19,869 nt of DNA from Bacilli bacterium (GTDB lineage Bacteria > Bacillota_I > Bacilli_A > RF39 > UBA660): positions 1 through 19,869 of the forward strand of contig JAAWCI010000032.1 of NCBI GenBank assembly GCA_022793145.1, read 5' to 3'. A model generated the notes under the pieces. The model did no database searches and had not been told where the DNA came from. It was given only the letters and a program-made list of their open reading frames with translations. This document shows, piece by piece, positions 15,071-19,869 of the stretch (its first letter is position 1; each line of letters starts with the position of its first letter). The position numbers and the translations under genes were made by a program.

Positions 15071-15535
15071 ATGAGATTAACTAGAAGATTTATTATTCAA
15101 TCATTGGATGGAGTAAATATTAATAACCCTATTAGGTATGAAAGATATTATATAAATGATAATTTAAGAATACAAAGTAAAAGAAATGTGTTTGAAAAAG
15201 AAATTTTAGACAAAGATAATGTTGTTATAGAAAAAACAAATATTTCTGAAGAAGAATTTAATAAATTGAAAAAAGAGGCTTATTCAAAAATTATAAGAGA
15301 TAGTTATTTATATTTGGATGATGATAGAATTTCTATAAAAAAGTATTTAGATAAATATGAAGGATTAATTAGGGTAGAGGTAAAGTTTAATTCTATTGAT
15401 GAAATGAACAGTTACAATATGGAAAGTTGGATGAAAGAAGAAATTACTAATTCTCCATTAGCATTTGATAAGTATTTAAGTAAGTTAACAGAACAAGAAT
15501 TTTTATTAGAATTAAATAGGTATATAAGGAAGTGA
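15071..15535 (+). CDS. CYTH-domain protein lacking the acidic catalytic motif
   Basis: The CYTH fold (triphosphate tunnel metalloenzymes: inorganic triphosphatases, class IV adenylate cyclases, thiamine triphosphatases) is seen in RYERYYINDNLRIQ, the long helical insert ISEEEFNKLKKEA, ISIKKYLDKYEGLIRVEVKF, and the C-terminal WMKEEITNSPLAFDKYL. I start it at ATG 15071 (154 aa) because GGGAGAG is 6 bases upstream; ATG 15056 has no such site. Family members begin with an ExExK motif before RF; here it reads RLTRRF, so both metal-binding Glu residues are absent. The protein may therefore bind a triphosphate or nucleotide without hydrolysing it, or be decaying. Its last codons and TGA lie within the repeated rbgA start region. 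Confidence 0.7.
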   Translation: MRLTRRFIIQSLDGVNINNPIRYERYYINDNLRIQSKRNVFEKEILDKDNVVIEKTNISEEEFNKLKKEAYSKIIRDSYLYLDDDRISIKKYLDKYEGLIRVEVKFNSIDEMNSYNMESWMKEEITNSPLAFDKYLSKLTEQEFLLELNRYIRK

Positions 15536-15608
15536 AATAAATGGACACTCGCCCAAATTCGGAAAATATAAACTGGGGTATCGGGATAAATGGAAAACAA
15601 TCATTAAA
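15526..15608 (+). pseudogene. degenerate copy of the rbgA ribosome binding site and first codons
   Basis: AAGGAAGTGAAATAAATG (15526-15543) matches the bases around the rbgA start (17196-17213) at 17 of 18 positions. The next ~65 bases also align with rbgA codons 5-26 with a few substitutions and small indels. The CAAATTCG...AAATATAAACTGG stretch matches CAAAATTCG...AAATATCAACTGG. The encoded NSENINW corresponds to NSTNINW of RbgA, but later indels destroy the frame and TAA at 15637-15639 ends it. This looks like the stump of an older rbgA left in place when the RhuM module was inserted. Confidence 0.7.
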
Positions 15609-15683
15609 GCCTTTATATATAATGGTTTGTTTAAAATAAGTTTTTACATATTTTGTTAAAATTTAAGAAAAAGAGGTTAAAAA

Positions 15684-16736
15684 ATGAAAAAAAAAGATAT
15701 AACAATTAGGTCTAGTGCTGCCGAATATTTAACATTTATAGCAGCAACTGGCGATGATAGAGAAGCAATAGAAGTCAGATATGAAGATGAGAATATATGG
15801 CTTACTCAAAAAATGCTTTCAACTTTATATAATGTAGAAATAAATACAATAAATTACCATATTAAAAAGATATATAGTGATAATGAATTAACTGAAGATT
15901 CAACTATTCGAAAATTTCGAACAGTTCAAAAAGAAGGAAATAGGGGTGTTTCTAGAGATATAGTTCATTATAATTTACAAATGATTATTGCATTAGGATT
16001 TAAAGTAGATAATGAAAGAGCAGTTCAATTTAGAAAATGGGCAAATACAATTGTTAAAGAATACACCATCAAAGGTTTTTCTATGGATGATGAGAGACTT
16101 AAGAATAGTGGCTCAATATTAACAGAAAAATACTTTGATGAATTACTTGAAAGAATTAGGGAAATACGTTTATCAGAAAGAAGATTTTATCAAAAAGTAA
16201 CAGATATATATGCAACAAGTATTGATTATGATAGAAATGCTAAAACAACTATTGAGTTTTTTAAAAAAGTCCAAAACAAAATGCATTTTGCTGTAACAGG
16301 TAATACAGCAGCAGAAATTATATATAATAGAGCAAATGCGAACAAAGAGCATATGGGACTTACAAGTTGGTCTGATGCACCTAATGGTAAAATAATAAAA
16401 AGTGATGTTGTAATTGCTAAAAATTATTTAAATGAGGAAGAATTATATTCATTAAGAAGAATTGTATCTGCTTATCTTGATTTAGCAGAAAGTAGAGCAA
16501 CTAGGCATATTCCAATGACTATGGAAGATTGGGCAAATAGGTTAGATGAATTTCTTAAACTTACGGATAGGGAAATTTTAAAAGATGCTGGTAAAATATC
16601 ACATAAAATTGCTTGTGATAAAGCCGAATCCGAATTTGAAAAATATAGAATCGTTCAGGATCAAATATATATTAGTGATTTTGATAAATATATAAATGAA
16701 CTTGAAAAAATTGAAGTAGGTGAAAAAAATGTATAA
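15684..16736 (+). CDS. RhuM-family protein
   Basis: RhuM-type proteins were named from a Salmonella pathogenicity island and are common in mobile and accessory DNA; their biochemical role is not settled. The 350-aa length is typical. Near the N-terminus, WLTQKMLSTLYNVEINTINY followed by HIKKIY reads like a helix-turn-helix, as in KilA/Bro-type proteins. The C-terminal half has the family signatures TIEFFKKVQNKMHFAVTGNT, AAEIIYNRANA, MGLTSW, IAKNYLNEEEL and IPMTMEDWANRLDEFL. AAGAGG at 15671-15676 is the ribosome binding site; I see no convincing promoter. It overlaps the downstream ART-like gene. The pair lies between two copies of the rbgA start. Confidence 0.9.
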   Translation: MKKKDITIRSSAAEYLTFIAATGDDREAIEVRYEDENIWLTQKMLSTLYNVEINTINYHIKKIYSDNELTEDSTIRKFRTVQKEGNRGVSRDIVHYNLQMIIALGFKVDNERAVQFRKWANTIVKEYTIKGFSMDDERLKNSGSILTEKYFDELLERIREIRLSERRFYQKVTDIYATSIDYDRNAKTTIEFFKKVQNKMHFAVTGNTAAEIIYNRANANKEHMGLTSWSDAPNGKIIKSDVVIAKNYLNEEELYSLRRIVSAYLDLAESRATRHIPMTMEDWANRLDEFLKLTDREILKDAGKISHKIACDKAESEFEKYRIVQDQIYISDFDKYINELEKIEVGEKNV

Positions 16737-17196
16737 TAAGCTGGATGAGTATTTAAATCAGGATATTGATAATCCAAAATATTTATTTCATGGTAGTCCA
16801 TATAAACTTGATAGATTAATTCCTCAAACTTCGCATGATTCAAAAGGAAACAAAGAAAATGTTGCTACTGCAATATTTCTTTTTCCATCATTCTTAAAAT
16901 CTACTCCCTATGCTTTTATGGGAACAATAATAGCCAATAGTGAAGGATTACCTTGGGATTTTGAGATTCCAAATTCAAACTCATTTCCTTTAATGACAAT
17001 GAGTAATGTAAATATTGACGAAAATATGGTAGGATATATTTACGTTTTTGAAAAAAGCAATAAAATGATTAAAGACGAAAAGTCATATCAATATAAATGT
17101 TATGACGAACTAGCTCCTTGTGATATGGTAACAATAACTTATAAAGATTTTTATCAATATTACGAATTAAGGAGTCTTAATAAATCTATGAATTAA
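16729..17196 (+). CDS. putative ADP-ribosyltransferase-like small protein
   Basis: The start is ATG 16729 (155 aa), with AGGTG inside the end of the RhuM gene 6-7 bases upstream; GTG 16720 is less likely. I do not recognise a named family. The sequence does show the residue order of PARP-type ADP-ribosyltransferase folds: YLFHGSPYKLDRLIP with His21 in an HGS motif, an aromatic-rich stretch (AIFLFPSF) with Tyr61 in PYAFMG, and a late acidic position near YDELAP (Asp126/Glu127) followed by a final strand. An H-Y-E triad is therefore possible. It overlaps rhuM by 8 bases, so the two are translated together. If the assignment holds, toxin and regulator, or defence effector, are likely roles; this is inference. 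Confidence 0.55.
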   Translation: MYNKLDEYLNQDIDNPKYLFHGSPYKLDRLIPQTSHDSKGNKENVATAIFLFPSFLKSTPYAFMGTIIANSEGLPWDFEIPNSNSFPLMTMSNVNIDENMVGYIYVFEKSNKMIKDEKSYQYKCYDELAPCDMVTITYKDFYQYYELRSLNKSMN

Positions 17197-17289
17197 AGGA
17201 AGTGAAGTAAATGAATGACAACAATCGACAAAATTCGACAAATATCAACTGGTATCCAGGGCATATGGCAAAAACAAAAAGACTAATCA
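17196..17289 (+). repeat. intact copy of the rbgA start repeat
   Basis: This is the right-hand partner of the degenerate copy at 15526-15608. It carries the rbgA ribosome binding site AAGGAAG, the start codon and about 25 codons of the working gene. The copies are 1,670 bases apart (ATG to ATG) in direct orientation and bracket the RhuM/ART-like pair. Confidence 0.65.
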
Positions 17290-18101
17290 AAGAAAATTTA
17301 GAACAGATTGATATTGTATATGAAGTAGTAGATGCAAGAATGCCATACTCTTCTAAAATTAGAGATTTAGATGATATTATTAAAAATAAGCCAAAGATTA
17401 TGATACTAACAAAATATGATTTGTGTGATAAGTTAGAAACTAAAAGGTGGATAACATATTATGAAAAACAGAACTATCATGTTATTGCAATGGATATTGA
17501 ACATCAATTTGAAAAGAAACAGATTCTTCAATTAACAGAAAATTTGCTAGAGGAAAAATGGAAAAAGCTAAAAGAAAAAGGGTTATTAAGAAAGCGTGCT
17601 AGAGCATTGGTAGTAGGAATTCCAAATGTAGGAAAGTCAACACTTATTAATCGTCTTGTTGGTAAAAATGTTGTTGGAACAGGAAACCGTCCAGGAGTAA
17701 CAAAAGAATTAAATTGGATTCGTATTAGTGATACTGTTGAACTTTTAGATAGTCCAGGGATACTATGGCCTAAAATTGATATTGGGAATGTCGCTTATAA
17801 TTTGGCTAGTTTAACTGCCATAAAAGAAGAAATTCTTCCTCTATTCGATGTAACTGAATATATTTTAAGGACACTTGAAAATTACTATCCAAATATATTA
17901 AAAGAACGTTATGGAATAGAAAAAGTAGATGAAGATGTAATAGAAACAATGGAATTCATTGGAAAAAGAAGAGGCTGCCTTGTAAAAGGTGGAGAAATAG
18001 ATTATGATAAAGTTATTGCCATTATTATGAATGATGTAAAAAATGGAATTATAAAAAATATTACATTTGATAGAATTGAGGAATTGAATGAAAGCAAATG
18101 A
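17211..18101 (+). CDS. rbgA: ribosome biogenesis GTPase RbgA (YlqF)
   Basis: RbgA is a circularly permuted GTPase needed for late assembly of the 50S subunit. The 296-aa chain opens with NINWYPGHMAKTKR and VYEVVDARMPYSS, then the permuted motifs: G4 as TKYD (67-70, Thr in place of the usual Asn), G1 GIPNVGKST (136-144), the G2 region RPGVTKE, and G3 DSPG (180-183). A helical C-terminal domain follows. AAGGAAG lies at 17196-17202. It overlaps mrnC by 14 bases. In many Bacillota it sits next to rplS or lepB, whereas here a 7-kb block intervenes. Confidence 0.95.
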   Translation: MNDNNRQNSTNINWYPGHMAKTKRLIKENLEQIDIVYEVVDARMPYSSKIRDLDDIIKNKPKIMILTKYDLCDKLETKRWITYYEKQNYHVIAMDIEHQFEKKQILQLTENLLEEKWKKLKEKGLLRKRARALVVGIPNVGKSTLINRLVGKNVVGTGNRPGVTKELNWIRISDTVELLDSPGILWPKIDIGNVAYNLASLTAIKEEILPLFDVTEYILRTLENYYPNILKERYGIEKVDEDVIETMEFIGKRRGCLVKGGEIDYDKVIAIIMNDVKNGIIKNITFDRIEELNESK

Positions 18102-18489
18102 GCTTAATATATTAGCTTTGGCTTATTTAGGAGATAGCATCTATGAAATCTATGTTCGAAAGTTTTTAATTGAAAAAGGAATTGTTAAGGTAAAAGAGTT
18201 ACAAGCTGAAGCAATTAAATATGTAAGTGCTAAGGGACAAGCTTATTATTTAAAAGAATGGATGGAAAAGAATTTATTAACTGAAGAAGAATTGGCTATT
18301 GTGAGTCGTGCTAGAAATCATAAAGGTAGTAGACATCCAAAAAATACGGATATTTTAACTTATAAACATGCAACAGCACTAGAAGCTTTAATCGGATTTT
18401 GGTATTTAGAAAAAAATTTTGAACGTTTGGATAAAATGATTATTTTAATATTGGAGGAACAAGTATGTACGTATATGGAAAAAATGTAG
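18088..18489 (+). CDS. mrnC: mini-ribonuclease 3
   Basis: Mini-III is an RNase III catalytic domain without the double-stranded RNA-binding domain and matures 23S rRNA ends in Bacillota. The 133-aa length is normal. LALAYLGDSIYEIYVR carries the conserved catalytic-region Asp, RARNHKGSR is the family motif, and HATALEALIGFWYL carries the second acidic site. GAGGA inside the rbgA end is the ribosome binding site, and the gene overlaps rlmB by 25 bases. The mrnC-rlmB order is conserved in Bacillus. Confidence 0.95.
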   Translation: MKANELNILALAYLGDSIYEIYVRKFLIEKGIVKVKELQAEAIKYVSAKGQAYYLKEWMEKNLLTEEELAIVSRARNHKGSRHPKNTDILTYKHATALEALIGFWYLEKNFERLDKMIILILEEQVCTYMEKM

Positions 18490-19160
18490 TAACAGAAATT
18501 TTGAAAAAAAAGGAAAAAATAGATAAAATTTATATTTCGGAGCATTTTCGTGACAATTTTATAGAATCTTCTATACAGAATTTAAAAATTAATACTGAAA
18601 TTCTTCCAAAAAAAGAATTAGATAAACTTGCAAATGGAAATCATCAAGGTATAATTGTATCAGTTCCTGATTATCAATATTGTGAACTACAAGAATTGTT
18701 AGGAAAAGAAAATCCATTTTTGATTTTATTAGACCATCTAGAAGATCCACATAACTTGGGGGCAATTATAAGGACTTCTGAGGCGGCAGGAGTAGATGGA
18801 ATTATAATTCCGAAAAATCGTTCTGTCAGTGTAAATGCAACCGTTTTAAAGACGAGTGCAGGAGCAGCAAAGAATATGAAGATTGCAATGGTAACAAATT
18901 TAAAACAAACGATTGAATATTTAAAAAGACAAGGATTTTGGATTGTGGGAACAGATATGGAAGGAACAGATTTTGAAAAATTAGATTATCATGGAAAAAT
19001 TGCTATAGTAATTGGAAATGAAGGAAGTGGAATGAGTCGATTGGTAAAAGAAAGCTGTGATTTTATTGCTTCTATTCCAATGTATGGTGAGATTAATAGT
19101 TTAAATGCTTCAGTAGCAGCAGGGATTATGATATATGAGGCGGTTAAACAAAGAAAGTAG
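18465..19160 (+). CDS. rlmB: 23S rRNA (guanosine-2'-O)-methyltransferase RlmB/TrmH family
   Basis: This SPOUT methyltransferase corresponds to YacO/RlmB, which 2'-O-methylates a guanosine in 23S rRNA. The 231-aa chain opens MYVYGKNVV as in the family and has motif 1 LLDHLEDPHNLGAIIRTS (88-105, Asn97, Arg103), motif 2 IVIGNEGSGM (181-190) and motif 3 IPMYGEINSLNASVA (204-218). GGAGGA at 18453-18458 sits in mrnC. sigH follows 7 bases after its stop. The exact target nucleotide in this organism is not shown by the sequence. Confidence 0.92.
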   Translation: MYVYGKNVVTEILKKKEKIDKIYISEHFRDNFIESSIQNLKINTEILPKKELDKLANGNHQGIIVSVPDYQYCELQELLGKENPFLILLDHLEDPHNLGAIIRTSEAAGVDGIIIPKNRSVSVNATVLKTSAGAAKNMKIAMVTNLKQTIEYLKRQGFWIVGTDMEGTDFEKLDYHGKIAIVIGNEGSGMSRLVKESCDFIASIPMYGEINSLNASVAAGIMIYEAVKQRK

Positions 19161-19167
19161 GGAGAAC

Positions 19168-19782
19168 GTGGAGTACAGAGATTTTAATGACTATGAGTTG
19201 TTGTCTTTTATAGGAGAGCATAATGAGGAAGCTGGAGAAATATTGTATAAAAAATATCAGCCACTTATCAATGCAACTGCGACGAGAATGTATAATCATA
19301 CCAAAGGAAAAATTGGAATAGAACTTTCGGATTTAGTTCAAGAAGGAATGGTAGGACTTAGTTTTGCGATTCATAATTTTGATGATAAAAATGGAGCTTT
19401 ATTTTATACATATGCTAAAACGTGTATTGAACGTAAAATTTTATCTGCAATTATTGGTGCTCAAAGATTGAAGCATAAGATATTAAATGAATCGCTTCCC
19501 ATTAGTACAGAAATAAATGGAGAGGAACAAACTGAAATTAGTTCTATTTTGTCTGATAATAGTATGAATCCAGAGCGTCTGTTGATTGACAATGAAGAAG
19601 AAGAAGAATTACAGCTTTTAATTTATCAGGAGCTAAATGATCAAGAAAGACAAATCTTAGAACTTAGAATAAATGGTTTTACTTACATTGAAATCTCTAA
19701 ATTGTTAGGAATTAATAAGAAGAAAGTAGATAATGTAGTACAAAAAATTAGATCAAAATTAAAAAAAATGACAAATAAGTAA
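19168..19782 (+). CDS. sigH: sigma-70 family RNA polymerase sigma factor, SigH type
   Basis: This alternative sigma factor has region 2 (YKKYQPLINATATRMY, DLVQEGMVGLSFAIHNF, YTYAKTCIERKILSAI) and a region 4 helix-turn-helix near the end (ELNDQERQILELRINGF, EISKLLGINKKKVDN). Its order after mrnC-rlmB matches SigH of Bacillus, which directs transition-state, competence or early sporulation genes. I prefer GTG 19168 (204 aa) with GGAG just upstream; ATG 19135 in frame would overlap rlmB and lacks a clear site. The gene usually found between rlmB and sigH (rae1/yacP) is absent. A terminator follows. Confidence 0.88.
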   Translation: MEYRDFNDYELLSFIGEHNEEAGEILYKKYQPLINATATRMYNHTKGKIGIELSDLVQEGMVGLSFAIHNFDDKNGALFYTYAKTCIERKILSAIIGAQRLKHKILNESLPISTEINGEEQTEISSILSDNSMNPERLLIDNEEEEELQLLIYQELNDQERQILELRINGFTYIEISKLLGINKKKVDNVVQKIRSKLKKMTNK

Positions 19783-19812
19783 AAAAAAGAAAATTAAGTC
19801 TTTCTTTTTTTT
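19782..19812 (+). terminator. intrinsic terminator after sigH
   Basis: AAAAAAAGAAA (19782-19792) pairs with TTTCTTTTTTT (19801-19811) across an eight-base loop. The stem is almost all A-T but long, and its right arm also provides the T run. Confidence 0.6.
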
Positions 19813-19820
19813 ACAAAAAA

Positions 19821-19843
19821 TGTTATAATAACGATGTTATAGT
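19821..19843 (+). promoter_or_regulatory. tandem extended -10 elements of the next gene
   Basis: TGTTATAAT (19821-19829) and TGTTATAGT (19835-19843) are near-identical extended -10 boxes 14 bases apart. Neither has a good -35 box. The second is followed by a leader with AAGGAG at 19851-19856. The gene itself lies past the window edge. Confidence 0.5.
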
Positions 19844-19869
19844 GTAGAGTAAGGAGAAACTCTAGCATA

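Noticed and set aside
1..19869. Mycoplasma genetic code (TGA as Trp)
   Set aside because: rimM, lepB and rbgA end cleanly at TGA at their family-typical length, and Trp is coded by TGG.
1..19869. tRNA or rRNA genes and CRISPR arrays
   Set aside because: I saw no cloverleaf, rRNA-like stretch or regularly spaced repeats. The only sizeable direct repeat is the rbgA start pair.

Overview
The window is strongly AT-rich bacterial DNA from a low-GC Gram-positive (Bacillota) lineage. This follows from AGGAGG-type ribosome binding sites, the dcw-type trio PBP-mraY-ftsW, the rimM-trmD-rplS-lepB order, rbgA (ylqF), mini-RNase III (mrnC), and an rlmB-sigH neighbourhood. Several genes (rimM, lepB, rbgA) end in TGA, so TGA is a stop here. 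This argues against the Mycoplasma code despite the mollicute-like base composition. I cannot name the species; an uncultured gut Bacilli/Erysipelotrichia-like organism is a guess.

Region by region. (1) 1-4100: a terminator, then a cell-wall and division operon: a SpoVD/FtsI-type class B PBP with one PASTA domain, MraY, and an FtsW/RodA-type glycosyltransferase. These are the lipid I synthase and a SEDS polymerase/transpeptidase pair. (2) 4144-6502: a decayed DHH-family phosphoesterase remnant, followed by two divergent genes I cannot assign to a family. Both have an HExxH zinc-metallopeptidase-like motif, and they share a 109-bp promoter region. (3) 6581-9939: RNA modification, ribosome and secretion genes: a TrmH/SpoU methyltransferase, rimM, trmD, an unrecognised 158-aa gene, rplS with a possible structured leader, and lepB. 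(4) 9940-17196: an accessory block sitting between lepB and rbgA, which I recall as neighbours in many Clostridia. It holds a candidate Cys-His-Asp hydrolase, a large coiled-coil membrane-associated protein, a deoxyribosyltransferase-like protein that seems to start at ATA, an HD-domain protein, an alpha/beta hydrolase, a frameshifted GNAT acetyltransferase, a CYTH-domain protein lacking its catalytic acidic motif, and a RhuM-family protein overlapping a putative ADP-ribosyltransferase-like protein. (5) 17211-19869: rbgA, mrnC, rlmB and sigH, tightly packed, then a terminator and the promoter/leader of the next gene.

The most striking structure is at 15526-17289. The ribosome binding site and first ~65 bases of rbgA occur twice about 1.67 kb apart. 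The upstream copy is degenerate and is joined to the 3' end of the CYTH gene. The RhuM/ART-like pair lies exactly between the two copies. The simplest reading is that a two-gene cargo module arrived at the 5' end of rbgA and brought or rebuilt an intact rbgA start, leaving the old start behind as a scar.

The housekeeping genes form a coherent growth set: wall synthesis, rRNA/tRNA modification, ribosome assembly and protein export. The accessory genes look like lineage-specific or mobile cargo, and three of them (4144, 14327, 15526) are visibly decaying.
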